Shown: one piece after another, positions 8,335 to 17,072 of the stretch
Layout of the letters: each line of letters starts with the position of its first letter
How positions within the stretch are numbered: the stretch's first letter is position 1
NCBI GenBank assembly: GCA_016185245.1
Contig: JACPNZ010000031.1
Location: 171,079-235,078 of the forward strand
From: Hyphomicrobiales bacterium
Lineage (GTDB): Bacteria; Pseudomonadota; Alphaproteobacteria; Rhizobiales; Aestuariivirgaceae
Direction of reading: 5' to 3'
Length of the DNA stretch: 64,000 nt
The notes under the pieces: generated by a model
Databases searched by the model: none
What the model was told of the DNA's origin: nothing
The model's input: only the letters and a program-made list of their open reading frames with translations
Translations under genes and position numbers: made by a program

Positions 8335-9284
8335 TCTGGCCCTTGCCGGCCTTCGGCGTGGCAGCACTCACCCTTGGGATCGAACGGATGGTCGGCTATC
8401 CGAATTCCGTCCATGCCGCCATCGGCCATCCAGTCGAATGGATGGGACGGTTGATCGACTGGCTCGACCTCAAGCTCAACTGGCCCGGTACCGGCGAGAG
8501 CGAAGGCCGCGCGCGGGGCGCCGTGGCCCTCGCCCTCCTCCTCATCGCCGTGTTCATTCCGGCCTGGCTGGTCGCCCGGATGCTCCATGGCTTGCCGCTG
8601 GGCTTCCTGATCGAGCCGGTGCTGGCGACGGCGTTCATTGCCCAGCGCTCACTTAAGGAACATGTGGCGGCGGTGGCGGCGGGGCTTCGCACCTCTCTCG
8701 AGGATGGCCGCAGCGCCGTCAGCCATATCGTCGGCCGCGATCCAAACGGTCTCGACGGGCACGGTGTTGCCCGGGCGGCGTTGGAAAGCCTGGCCGAGAA
8801 CAGTTCCGACGGCATCGTGGCGCCGGTTCTCTGGTATGGGCTCCTCGGGTTTCCGGGGATCGTCCTCTACAAGGCGATCAACACGGCCGACTCGATGATC
8901 GGCCACCGAACCGAACGCTATCTTCATTTCGGCTGGGCCGCCGCCAGGCTCGACGATCTGGTGAACCTCCCCGCCTCGCGCCTGACGGGGCTGCTGTTTG
9001 CCGCCGCCTCGGGCCGCTTCGGCGAGGTGGTTGCGGTGACGCGGCGCGACGGGCCCTTGCACCAGTCGCCCAATGCCGGCTGGCCCGAAGCAGCGCTTGC
9101 CGCCAGCCTCGGTCGGCGTTTGGGCGGCCCGCGATCCTATGGTGGCGAAACACTCGATCTCGCCTGGATGGGCGACGGGCGAAGCGACTTGACGGCAGAG
9201 GATATCGAGGCGGGCCTCAGGCTCTACGGCCACGCCCTGACGCTGCTGTTTGCCCTGATGCTGGCCGCCGCCTTGGTGCTTTGA
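8331..9284 (+). CDS. cobD: Adenosylcobinamide-phosphate synthase CobD (CbiB)
   Basis: A 317-residue integral membrane enzyme that attaches the aminopropanol (phosphate) side arm to cobyric acid. Typical features are several hydrophobic helices, the early GYPNSVHAAIGHPVEWMG segment, SENSSDGIVAPVLW-type sequence near 155-170 and the NTADSMIGH motif around 183-191. It overlaps cobQ by ATGA at its start. Its last 68 bp overlap the 3' end of the convergent cobU gene. It is the final gene of the plus-strand cob unit. Confidence 0.93.
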   Translation: MIWPLPAFGVAALTLGIERMVGYPNSVHAAIGHPVEWMGRLIDWLDLKLNWPGTGESEGRARGAVALALLLIAVFIPAWLVARMLHGLPLGFLIEPVLATAFIAQRSLKEHVAAVAAGLRTSLEDGRSAVSHIVGRDPNGLDGHGVARAALESLAENSSDGIVAPVLWYGLLGFPGIVLYKAINTADSMIGHRTERYLHFGWAAARLDDLVNLPASRLTGLLFAAASGRFGEVVAVTRRDGPLHQSPNAGWPEAALAASLGRRLGGPRSYGGETLDLAWMGDGRSDLTAEDIEAGLRLYGHALTLLFALMLAAALVL

Positions 9285-9777
9285 GCGTCAGCGGCAGGCC
9301 GGCGGCGATGAAGACCACCTCGTCGGCCAGTTCGGCTAAGCGCTGGTTGGCGAAGCCCTGCAGGTCGCGGAACGAGCGCGCCATCTCGTTCTCGGGCACG
9401 ATGCCGAGGCCCACCTCGTTCGAAACGATGACGATATGGGCCCTGGCTGCGGAAAGGGCCGCGCACAGGTCGCTCACCGCTTCGTCCGCATCCCGGCCAT
9501 AGTGGAGAAGATTGCCGAGCCACAGGGTCAGGCAGTCGACGAGGATAAAGGGAGCCTTGCACGCGGCAATCGCTCCGGCGAGATCGATGGGCGCTTCGAG
9601 CGTGGTCCAGCCGTCGCCGCGATCGCCGCGATGCTTGGCGATCCGTGCCTGCATCTCCTCGTCGATGGCTTCGGCCGTGGCAATATAGGCTTTCGCGCCA
9701 CGATGTCGGGCAGCGAGGCTTTCGGCGTGGCGGCTCTTGCCCGAACGCGCTCCGCCCAGCACCAGGGTGACACTCAT
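9217..9777 (-). CDS. cobU: Adenosylcobinamide kinase / adenosylcobinamide-phosphate guanylyltransferase CobU (CobP)
   Basis: A 186-residue bifunctional enzyme that phosphorylates adenosylcobinamide and then adds GMP, activating it for nucleotide-loop attachment. The P-loop GGARSGKS is at residues 8-15, directly after the ATG. The VSNEVGLGIVPENEMAR stretch further on is the family signature. The recognisable protein ends near GLPLTLK. The last ~20 residues are an Arg/Ala-rich tail that reads antisense through the end of cobD. Its start overlaps the upstream DUF1636 gene by ATGA, so the pair is one unit. Confidence 0.93.
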   Translation of the reverse strand: MSVTLVLGGARSGKSRHAESLAARHRGAKAYIATAEAIDEEMQARIAKHRGDRGDGWTTLEAPIDLAGAIAACKAPFILVDCLTLWLGNLLHYGRDADEAVSDLCAALSAARAHIVIVSNEVGLGIVPENEMARSFRDLQGFANQRLAELADEVVFIAAGLPLTLKAPRRRPASGQTAASGRGRRA

Positions 9778-10145
9778 CGCGGCACCGGCGGAATGCGGGC
9801 GATGAAGTGTCCCCGCATGGCATCGGGCCAGGTTTTGAACGGCACTTCGCCGGTCTCGGTGGCCCCATGCAGTTCGAACCAGTCGAGGATGGCTTCGGCC
9901 TGGGCTCGGGTCGGCACATGATTGCCGGTGAAATAGCTGAGACGGGCGGTATCGCGCAGGATGACGCTGCAATGGCGCTTGCAGTTCCACAGGCAGGCCT
10001 GAGTCTGAAGCTCGAGGTTCGAGCTGCGCGCTGCCAAGGCCTCGCGCATGTGGGCAATCAGCGTCTCGCCGCCGGTTGCGCCATCGGGGCCGCATTTCTC
10101 GGCGGCCGAATAGCGGCAGGTCGTGCACATGACCAGAGAGCGCAT
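9774..10145 (-). CDS. DUF1636 family cysteine-rich protein, cobalamin-locus associated
   Basis: A 123-residue protein with five early or mid cysteines arranged as CTTC (7-10), KCG (about 18) and CLWNCKRHC (near residues 50-58). This pattern fits the DUF1636 family, whose members are often found in cobalamin clusters and are thought to bind metal or an Fe-S cluster. Start ATG 10145 puts the first cysteine pair right after the initiating segment. Its stop overlaps cobU by ATGA. A role in cobalt or cobinamide handling is only suggested by this coupling. No catalytic function is known to me. Confidence 0.75.
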   Translation of the reverse strand: MRSLVMCTTCRYSAAEKCGPDGATGGETLIAHMREALAARSSNLELQTQACLWNCKRHCSVILRDTARLSYFTGNHVPTRAQAEAILDWFELHGATETGEVPFKTWPDAMRGHFIARIPPVPR

Positions 10146-10166
10146 GGGACTTTCGGGGGTTGCTAA

Positions 10167-10197
10167 GGGGCCTGCCTTCAATGTAGGCAAAGGCCCC
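10167..10197. promoter_or_regulatory. Strong palindrome in the divergent DUF1636 / nadK spacer
   Basis: An outer 7-bp stem (GGGGCCT/AGGCCCC) and an inner 4-bp stem (GCCT/AGGC) surround a 7-nt loop. The element lies in the 76-bp gap between two divergent start codons. It could be an operator or an RNA hairpin in either leader. It does not show the conserved boxes of a cobalamin riboswitch that I would expect. Confidence 0.45.
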
Positions 10198-10221
10198 GCC
10201 TGTCAACGCGACGAAACCGGC

Positions 10222-10989
10222 ATGAAATTCAACGCAATCGCCTTCCTCGCCTCGGAGGCGCCCGAAGCCCGCAAGGCGCTCTCGCGCCTGGTCCGACGGC
10301 ATGGCAACGCCGAGCCGGAAAAGGCCGACGTGGTGGTGGCCTTGGGCGGCGACGGCCACATGCTGCAAACACTCCACCGCCTGGTCTCGACCGGCATTCC
10401 CATTTACGGCATGAACCGCGGCTCGGTCGGCTTTCTCCTCAACGACTACCAGGACAATCACCTGATCGAACGCCTGAAGGCGGCGGAGATGACCACCATC
10501 CATCCCCTGCGCATGACCGCCACCGACGCCGCCGGCAAGACCCACCGGGGGCTCGCCTTCAACGAGGTGTCGCTGTTGCGCCAGCGCTACCAGGCGGCCA
10601 AGCTCGGCATCGCGGTCGACGGCAAGACGCGCATGGAGGAGCTCATCTGCGACGGGCTGCTGGTGTCGACCCCGGCGGGGTCCACCGCCTATAATCTCTC
10701 CGCCCACGGACCGATCCTGCCGATCAATTCGCCACTCCTGGCGTTGACGCCGATCAGTGCCTTCCGGCCGCGCGGCTGGCGCGGCGCCATCCTGCCGCAT
10801 CAGGCCCGCGTCACCATTACCGTGCTGGAACCCGAGAAGCGCCCGGTGGCGGCGGTCGCCGATCATGTCGAGGTGCGCGACGTGCGCCTGGTCGAGGTCG
10901 CCGAGGATCGCAAGCGCTCGGCCAAGATCCTGTTCGATCCCGGCCACAGCCTGGCCGAACGGGTGCTGCGCGAGCAGTTCCGGCTCTAG
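10222..10989 (+). CDS. nadK: NAD kinase
   Basis: A 255-residue cytosolic enzyme that phosphorylates NAD to NADP. The catalytic GGDG is at residues 42-45, followed by the [11 protein letters not shown] substrate loop, the NEVSLLR segment and [16 protein letters not shown]. Length matches alphaproteobacterial NadK proteins. ATG 10222 was chosen because the protein begins with a short beta strand ([10 protein letters not shown]) before the GGDG, as in the family. It stands alone, divergent from the DUF1636-cobU pair and convergent with the efflux pump operon. Confidence 0.95.
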   Translation: MKFNAIAFLASEAPEARKALSRLVRRHGNAEPEKADVVVALGGDGHMLQTLHRLVSTGIPIYGMNRGSVGFLLNDYQDNHLIERLKAAEMTTIHPLRMTATDAAGKTHRGLAFNEVSLLRQRYQAAKLGIAVDGKTRMEELICDGLLVSTPAGSTAYNLSAHGPILPINSPLLALTPISAFRPRGWRGAILPHQARVTITVLEPEKRPVAAVADHVEVRDVRLVEVAEDRKRSAKILFDPGHSLAERVLREQFRL

Positions 10990-10993
10990 GTGG

Positions 10994-11008
10994 GCGAATA
11001 GCGAGTAG
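10994..11008. repeat. Copy of the GCGAATAGCGAGTAG intergenic repeat
   Basis: This 15-nt string, just after the nadK stop, also occurs near 43662 in the murI-trmJ gap. It belongs to a short-period GCGAATA-type repeat family (see 43654-43734). It lies between two convergent genes and encodes nothing. Confidence 0.6.
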
Positions 11009-11019
11009 TTAAGAGGGCC

Positions 11020-14000
11020 CTATTCGGCGGCTTCGCTCATCGGCGGCAGGGATTGCGGCCGGTGAAGGTCGACGACCGAGCCCGTCTCGTCCCTCGCTCC
11101 CGGCTTGCGCCGGTCGCGGGCGACGAAGGAATAGATCGCCGGGGTGATGAACAGGGTGAACACGGTGCCGATCGCCATGCCGGCGGCGATGACGACGCCG
11201 ATGTCGAAGCGGCTCTTGGCGCCGGCACCATTGGCGAGCAACAGCGGCACCACGCCGATCACCATGGAGGCGGTGGTCATCAGGATGGGCCGCAAGCGGA
11301 TGGCGGCGGCCTCCTTGATCGCGGTGTTCTTGTCGAGGCCCTTGGTCTCCTGCAGCTTGTTGGCAAACTCGACCATCAGGATACCGTGCTTGGCGATGAG
11401 GCCGATCAAGGTCACCAGACCGATCTGGGTGTAGATGTTGATCGTTCCCGAGCCCAAATTCACCGGCGTGTTGCCCTGGAACATGCCGATGATATTGCCG
11501 AGGCTCCACAGCACGAAGAGCGCGCCAAATACCGTTGCCGGCAATCCGATCAGGATAACGAAGGGATCGCGGAAGCTCTCGAACTGGGCGGCCAGCACCA
11601 GATAGATCAAAAGCAGCGCGAAGGCGAAGGTCATCGCCAGGGTGTTGCCTTCCTGGACGAACTGGCGGCTCTCTCCCTGGAAGTCGTAGGACATGCCCTG
11701 GGGCATGATCTCATCGGCCTTAAGTTTGAGGAAGTCGATGGCCTCGCCGATCGTACGGCCGGGAAACGGCACGCCCTGCAGCTTGGCCGAGTTGAGCTGC
11801 TGGAAGGTCGCCAGGCCGTTGGGCTGCACCGTCTGGCCGAGGCTGACAAAGGACGCGAGCGGCACCATGGTGCCATCGCCGGCCCGCACCCGGTATTTCA
11901 GGATCTGCTCGGCCGACTGACGCTCGGTGCGCGGCACCTGGGGGATCACCTCGTAGGAGCGGCCCTGCGAGGTGAAGCGGTTGACATAGTTGCCGCCGAG
12001 CAAGGTGGCGAGGGTGGCGCCGACATCCTGCATGGTGACGCCAAGCTGATTGGCGCGGTCCTTGTCGACGATCATCTCGACCTGCGGTGTGGAGAAGCGC
12101 AAGTCGGTATTGGTGAAGATGAACAGGCCGCTCTTGGTCGCCTCGGCCTTGAGCTTGTCGAGCACTTCGGCGAGGCGGGTATAATCGCCCGGATAGGTGA
12201 GCACGAATTCGACCGGCAGTTCGCCCGCCCCCACGGGAATTGCGGAAGGGGCGGTGGCAAAGACATTGACGCCGGAGACGGCTTTGAACTTCGCCTGCAA
12301 TTCGCCCATCACCGACGTGTCGGACCGCGACCGATCGCCCCAGGGCTTGAGAATGAGCCCCATGAAGGCCGAGTGCGTCGTCGGGAAGCCGTTGATGGCG
12401 AACAGATTCTGCTTTTCCGGAACCTTCAGGAATGTGTTGGTCAGATTATCGGTGTAGCTCGTCAGGTAGTCGAGGTTGGTATGTTCAGGGGCGTTGACGA
12501 AGGCGAAGATGACGCCCTGGTCTTCAGCCGGAGCGAGCTGGCGGCCGATCGCCTCATAGAGAATGCCGGAGAGAACGACGGTCAGTGCGGCAATCCAGGC
12601 GAAGACGGCGCGCTGCCTTATGGTGCCGTCGAGGCGCCGGCGATAGAAGCGCTGCAGGCTGCCGAAGACGCGCTCGACCAGCCGGCCGAACCAGCTCTCC
12701 TTGTCGTGCTCCTTCAAGAGCTTCGAGGTCATCATCGGCGACAGGGTGAGTGCGATGATGCCGGAGACGATGACCGCGCCGGCCAGCGTAAAGGCGAATT
12801 CGCGGAACAAGGCCCCGGTCAGCCCGGTGGTGAAGCCGATCGGCGCATAGACGGCGGCGAGCGTGATGGTCATGGCGATGACCGGCCCGGTGATCTCGCG
12901 CGCGCCCGTCATGGCCGCAGCGAACGGCTTCATGCCGTCCTCGATGTGGCGATGGATGTTCTCGACCACGACGATGGCGTCGTCGACGACCAGGCCAATG
13001 GCCAGGACCAGGGCGAGAAGCGTCAGCAGATTGATCGAATAGCCGAGCGCCAGCAGCACCAGGGCAACACCGATCAGCGACAGCGGGATGGTGACGACCG
13101 GAATGAGGGTCGAACGCAAATTTCCGAGGAACAGGAAGATCACCACGATAACGATGAGTGCCGCCTCGGCGAGCGTCTTGCCGACCTCGAAGATCGAGGC
13201 ATTGATGAATTCGGTGGCGTCATAGGCGATCTTGCTGGAGAGGCCTTGCGGCAGGGTGCGCTGGACTTCGGGCATGGCGGCGCGCACCTTGGCGATCACG
13301 GTGAGCGGATTGGCGTCGGGGGTGGCGGTAATCCCCATGAACACCGCCTTGACCCCGTCGAAGGCCGAAGTCGAATTGTAGTCCTGGGGGCCGAGGTCGA
13401 CCTTGGCCACGTCGCCCAGGCGAATGACCGTCTGTCCGCGGGTCGCCACCACCAGCCTGGCGAAATCCACCGGCGTTTCGAGGGAGGTCTGGGCATTGAT
13501 GTTCTGCTGGGTGAAGGCGCCCTTCACTTCGCCCGCCGCCGTGGTGAAATTGTTGGCGGCAAGGGCGGAGCGGACGTCAAGCGGGGTGACACCGAGAGAA
13601 GCCATCCTGTCGGGGTCGAGCCAGACCCGCATGGCGAAGGTCGAACCACCGAGAATCTCGGCGCCGGCAACGCCGTTGATCGCCTGCAGCTTGGGCTTCA
13701 CCACCCGGTCGAGATAGTCGCTGATCTGCGGCCGCGACATCTGATCGCTCTTGAAACTGATGTACATCAAGGCAAAGCCCGCGCCGGTGGTGCGCTTGAC
13801 CACCGGATCGTTCGACTGGGCGGGAAGCTGGCTCTTCACCTCGTTGACCTTGGAGAGAACGTCGGAGAGCGCCCGGTCGGCATTGGCGTCGAGCCTGAGC
13901 TTCATGGTGATGGTCGAGATGTTCTGCACCGAATTGGACGAGATCGTGTCGACACCCTCGGTCGAGGCCACCGCCTGTTGCAAGGGCGTGGTGATGAAGC

Positions 14001-14181
14001 CTTTGATCTGGTCGGCATTGGCGCCGGGGTAGGAGGTGGTGACGGTGATGGTGGTGTCGGACACCGCCGGGAACTGGCGGATCGGCAGGCGGTAGACCGA
14101 CTGCAGGCCGGCGAGCAGGATCAGCAGGCTGACGACGGTCGCCAGCACCGGCCGCTTGACGAAGATGTCGGTGAAATGCAT
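11020..14181 (-). CDS. RND (HAE1-type) multidrug efflux transporter, inner-membrane subunit
   Basis: A 1053-residue resistance-nodulation-division pump of AcrB/MexB size. It shows the N-terminal FVKRPVLATVVS start, the GLVVDDAIVVVENI segment in helix 4 with the adjacent aspartates of the proton relay, and two large periplasmic regions between helices 1-2 and 7-8. The product sits in the inner membrane and exports drugs or other amphiphiles with proton import, together with the adaptor encoded immediately upstream. No outer-membrane TolC partner gene is present, so a TolC encoded elsewhere is probably used. Substrates cannot be read from sequence. Confidence 0.93.
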   Translation of the reverse strand: MHFTDIFVKRPVLATVVSLLILLAGLQSVYRLPIRQFPAVSDTTITVTTSYPGANADQIKGFITTPLQQAVASTEGVDTISSNSVQNISTITMKLRLDANADRALSDVLSKVNEVKSQLPAQSNDPVVKRTTGAGFALMYISFKSDQMSRPQISDYLDRVVKPKLQAINGVAGAEILGGSTFAMRVWLDPDRMASLGVTPLDVRSALAANNFTTAAGEVKGAFTQQNINAQTSLETPVDFARLVVATRGQTVIRLGDVAKVDLGPQDYNSTSAFDGVKAVFMGITATPDANPLTVIAKVRAAMPEVQRTLPQGLSSKIAYDATEFINASIFEVGKTLAEAALIVIVVIFLFLGNLRSTLIPVVTIPLSLIGVALVLLALGYSINLLTLLALVLAIGLVVDDAIVVVENIHRHIEDGMKPFAAAMTGAREITGPVIAMTITLAAVYAPIGFTTGLTGALFREFAFTLAGAVIVSGIIALTLSPMMTSKLLKEHDKESWFGRLVERVFGSLQRFYRRRLDGTIRQRAVFAWIAALTVVLSGILYEAIGRQLAPAEDQGVIFAFVNAPEHTNLDYLTSYTDNLTNTFLKVPEKQNLFAINGFPTTHSAFMGLILKPWGDRSRSDTSVMGELQAKFKAVSGVNVFATAPSAIPVGAGELPVEFVLTYPGDYTRLAEVLDKLKAEATKSGLFIFTNTDLRFSTPQVEMIVDKDRANQLGVTMQDVGATLATLLGGNYVNRFTSQGRSYEVIPQVPRTERQSAEQILKYRVRAGDGTMVPLASFVSLGQTVQPNGLATFQQLNSAKLQGVPFPGRTIGEAIDFLKLKADEIMPQGMSYDFQGESRQFVQEGNTLAMTFAFALLLIYLVLAAQFESFRDPFVILIGLPATVFGALFVLWSLGNIIGMFQGNTPVNLGSGTINIYTQIGLVTLIGLIAKHGILMVEFANKLQETKGLDKNTAIKEAAAIRLRPILMTTASMVIGVVPLLLANGAGAKSRFDIGVVIAAGMAIGTVFTLFITPAIYSFVARDRRKPGARDETGSVVDLHRPQSLPPMSEAAE

Positions 14182-14192
14182 TTGGCCCTGCC

Positions 14193-15341
14193 CTACTGAA
14201 TGACTGTCGTGTCGTTGGCCTTGAGGGCGATGGAATTGTTGACCACCACCTTGCTGCCCTGGTCGACCTTGTTCTGGCCGGCGGTTACCACCTGGTCGCC
14301 GGGCTTCAATCCGTCGACGATCTCGACGCGGCCGTCGCGGACGGCACCCGCCTTGACGAAGCGGCGCTCGATGGCGAGCTCCTCGGGCTTGGCCTTGGCG
14401 TCAAACTTGGCGGCCGGCACGACCACCAGGACGTTGTCGCCGTAGAGCGAGAAGGTGACCGCCGTTTGCGGCACCGTCACCACCTGCTGGGGGGCGCCGG
14501 CATCGACCACCACATTGGCATACATGCCGGGCAGCAGCCGGCCGTCGGCATTGGCAAGCTTGGCCCGCACCGTGAGGGTGCGGCTGGTGTTCGACAGCCT
14601 GGCGTCGGTGGTCAGGATTTCGCCGGCGAAGCTTTCTTCCGGCCAGGCGTTGAAGCTCGCGGTCGTCTTCTGGCCGACGCGGATGCGGCCATAGTCGGCC
14701 TCGGTCACGGTGAAGTCGGCGTAGATCGGATCGATCTTCTGCAGCCAGACGATCTTCTGGCCGGGCGCCAGGTAGCTGCCGACCGAGATCGTCCGCAGGT
14801 CGACCCGGCCGTCCCACGGCGCGTAGATGAGCTTCTGAGCGATCACCGCCTTGGTGCGGTCGACGTTGGCGGCGAGGCTGTCGCGCTGGCTCCGAAGCTG
14901 GTCGATTTCGGTCTGGGGCGCCAGCCCCTTGTCGGCGAGGCCCTGCTTGCGGTCGAGGTCCGACTGGGCATTGGCAAGCTGAGCCTGGAAGCTCCTGAGG
15001 TCGGCCTCGTCGGTTGCCGTATCGAGCTTCACCAGGAGGTCACCCTTCTTCACCGCCTGGCCCGAATCGAAATGGACCTCCCTGACGATTCCTCCCACTT
15101 CCGGCGTGATGTCGATGCCATCGACGGCGGTCAGCGTGCCGATGCCGGCGATCTGCGGCTGCCAGGTGTCGGTGCGGGTCGATTCGGCCGAAACCGTTTC
15201 CGGCGGCCGGGGGGCGGTCGCAATCGACGTCGCGATCATAGCGGGGAGCGCCTTGAACGACCAGTAATAGATGCCCCCACCCAGTCCGCCGAGAATGACG
15301 GTGGCGAGAAGCAAGTAGAATACGCGACGGATCATCGGCAA
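14193..15341 (-). CDS. RND efflux periplasmic adaptor (membrane fusion protein)
   Basis: A 382-residue HlyD/AcrA-type adaptor. The N-terminus has one membrane helix (about residues 7-26). Next comes a lipoyl half-motif around VREVHFDSGQAVKKGD, a short coiled-coil hairpin (about 110-165), the second lipoyl half and beta-barrel and membrane-proximal domains. It lies 11 bp upstream of the pump gene, so the two form a tight operon linking the inner-membrane pump to an outer-membrane channel. The anchor is an uncleaved helix, since no lipobox cysteine is visible. Confidence 0.92.
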   Translation of the reverse strand: MPMIRRVFYLLLATVILGGLGGGIYYWSFKALPAMIATSIATAPRPPETVSAESTRTDTWQPQIAGIGTLTAVDGIDITPEVGGIVREVHFDSGQAVKKGDLLVKLDTATDEADLRSFQAQLANAQSDLDRKQGLADKGLAPQTEIDQLRSQRDSLAANVDRTKAVIAQKLIYAPWDGRVDLRTISVGSYLAPGQKIVWLQKIDPIYADFTVTEADYGRIRVGQKTTASFNAWPEESFAGEILTTDARLSNTSRTLTVRAKLANADGRLLPGMYANVVVDAGAPQQVVTVPQTAVTFSLYGDNVLVVVPAAKFDAKAKPEELAIERRFVKAGAVRDGRVEIVDGLKPGDQVVTAGQNKVDQGSKVVVNNSIALKANDTTVIQ

Positions 15342-15353
15342 ACTCTCCTCAAT

Positions 15354-15890
15354 CTATTCGGCGGCCGCGACGCGGGGGCCGCCCGCCAGTTCGGCGCGCT
15401 TATGTTCCAGATAATTGACAGATGCCGTCAGCACCACATGGCCGTATTGGGCGACGAAAGCAGCCCCCGCCAAAGGCTGTTCGGCCGAGGCGCATTCGGC
15501 AATCTTGGCGAGATCGCCGCGCAGGTCGGCGATCTGCTTGTCGATCGCCGCCAGCATGGCGTCGGGGCTGATGAACTGCTGCAGCAGCATCTGAAACAGG
15601 AATTCCGACTTGTACTTGTCCTTGACCGGGATGACGGCGATGGCCTTGGCGAGCGCCCGGCGGCCGGCCTCGGTGATGGCATAGACCTTCTTGTCGGGGC
15701 GGCCGGTCTGCTCCTCGGCCCGCACCGTCAGCAGGCCTTCGGCCAGAAGCTGGGTCAAGGCCGGATAGATCGCGCCGAAGCTTGCCTCGATGAAGTGGCT
15801 GAACAGCCCCTCCTCGATTTCCTTCTTGATCTCGTAGCCGCTGGCCTCCCCCATGGTGAGGACGCCAAGGCACAGGGTTCTGACGTTCAT
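15354..15890 (-). CDS. PadR family transcriptional regulator
   Basis: A 178-residue regulator. The N-terminal winged helix (about residues 1-85) shows the PadR pattern: LGVLTMGEASGYEIKKEI, then FIEASFGAIYPALTQL and a basic wing at GRPDKKVYAIT. The C-terminal half is the helical dimerisation domain. It is the first gene of the operon, 12 bp before the adaptor gene, so it most likely represses its own promoter and the efflux pump until a ligand binds. The intergenic palindrome at 15968-15983 is a candidate operator. Confidence 0.92.
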   Translation of the reverse strand: MNVRTLCLGVLTMGEASGYEIKKEIEEGLFSHFIEASFGAIYPALTQLLAEGLLTVRAEEQTGRPDKKVYAITEAGRRALAKAIAVIPVKDKYKSEFLFQMLLQQFISPDAMLAAIDKQIADLRGDLAKIAECASAEQPLAGAAFVAQYGHVVLTASVNYLEHKRAELAGGPRVAAAE

Positions 15891-15967
15891 TTCGCTACCG
15901 TCGTATTCCAGTTCGATATATGCCGGGCGGATATAGGAAGGTATCCGGCAGAGTCAAATCAAAAACT

Positions 15968-15983
15968 TTGATCGATTGATCAA
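15968..15983. promoter_or_regulatory. Candidate PadR operator (TTGATC-N4-GATCAA)
   Basis: A perfect 6-bp inverted repeat with a 4-bp spacer, in an AT-rich patch 78 bp upstream of the padR-type gene and about 150 bp before livH. Autoregulation from such a site is normal for PadR proteins. Binding is inferred only from position and symmetry. Confidence 0.5.
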
Positions 15984-16133
15984 TTTTCGCCGGCATGGCT
16001 AGGGGATCGGCGGAGAAAGCTATGATTTCCGTCACATACGCGCGTCGCTTGTCTATCCGTTGAGGCCAGTCTAAGACAAAAGCCACAGGCGGCCGGACTC
16101 AAGAACCGCCGGAGGACGACAGGGAGGGGGCGC

Positions 16134-17069
16134 ATGGAGTATTTTCTCCAGCAGCTCATAAACGGCGTGACACTCGGCTCGATCTACGGCCTGATCGCCA
16201 TCGGCTACACCATGGTCTACGGCATCATCGGCATGATCAATTTCGCCCATGGCGATGTGTTCATGGTCGGCGGCTTTGCCGCCGTCATCGCCATCATTGC
16301 GATCGGCGTGACCGGCAACGGCGCCATTGCCTTCACCATCTTGGCGCTGCTCTTGGTCGTCATCATCGCCATGATCATCGCGTCGGCCTACAACTGGACG
16401 ATCGAGCGGGTGGCCTACCGGCCGCTACGCGGCTCGTTCCGCCTCGCCCCGCTGATCTCGGCCATCGGCATGTCGATCGTGCTGCAGGAATTCGTGCGCG
16501 TCGCCCAGGGCGGCAGGCCCAAGCCGCTGCAGCCCATCGTCGAGGGTGGCGTCGTGCTAATGCGCCGTGCCGTCAGTGAGGGCGAATTCGTGGTGCAACT
16601 CTCCTACATGCAGATGCTGATCGTCATCACCACGCTGGTGCTGATGGTGATCTTCACCGCCCTCATCACCCGCACTTCGCTTGGCCGGGCCCAGCGCTCC
16701 TGCGAACAGGACATGAAGATGGCCGCGCTGCTTGGCATCGACGTCGACCGGACGATTTCGATTACCTTCGTGATGGGGGCGGCACTCGCCGCCGTCGCCG
16801 GCCTGATGTTCTTCCTCTATTACGGCGTCACCGATTTCTTTGTCGGCTTCAATGCCGGGGTCAAGGCCTTCACCGCGGCGGTCTTGGGCGGCATCGGCTC
16901 GCTTCCCGGCGCCATGCTGGGGGGCATTATCCTGGGCCTCATCGAGGTCTTCTGGTCGGCCTATTTCTCGGTCGAATACAAGGATGTGGCGGCTTTCGCC
17001 ATGTTGGCGGTGGTGCTCATCTTCCTGCCCCAGGGCATTCTCGGCAAACCCGAAGTGGAAAAGGTCTGA
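16134..17069 (+). CDS. livH: Branched-chain amino-acid ABC transporter permease LivH
   Basis: A 311-residue inner-membrane permease with about eight hydrophobic helices. It begins with the LivH-typical QQLINGVTLGSIYGLIAIGYTM pattern. The cytoplasmic coupling segment RSCEQDMKMAALLGID near residues 190-205 contacts the ATPases. Downstream the GGIGSLPGAMLGG loop is also typical. It opens the operon livH-livM-livG-livF and is preceded by a GGAGG-rich leader. Together with LivM it forms the channel for leucine, isoleucine, valine and often related amino acids. Confidence 0.95.
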   Translation: MEYFLQQLINGVTLGSIYGLIAIGYTMVYGIIGMINFAHGDVFMVGGFAAVIAIIAIGVTGNGAIAFTILALLLVVIIAMIIASAYNWTIERVAYRPLRGSFRLAPLISAIGMSIVLQEFVRVAQGGRPKPLQPIVEGGVVLMRRAVSEGEFVVQLSYMQMLIVITTLVLMVIFTALITRTSLGRAQRSCEQDMKMAALLGIDVDRTISITFVMGAALAAVAGLMFFLYYGVTDFFVGFNAGVKAFTAAVLGGIGSLPGAMLGGIILGLIEVFWSAYFSVEYKDVAAFAMLAVVLIFLPQGILGKPEVEKV

Positions 17070-17072
17070 AGC

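Noticed and set aside
9217..10947. A 576-codon minus-strand frame covering cobU and running upstream
   Set aside because: Only the last 186 residues are CobU. The upstream part is antisense to nadK and out of frame with the DUF1636 gene, so the start at 9777 was used.
11053..14199. A 1048-codon open frame antisense to the RND pump gene
   Set aside because: It mirrors the real gene in high-GC DNA, has a low-complexity Gly/Asp/His/Arg composition and shows no family features.
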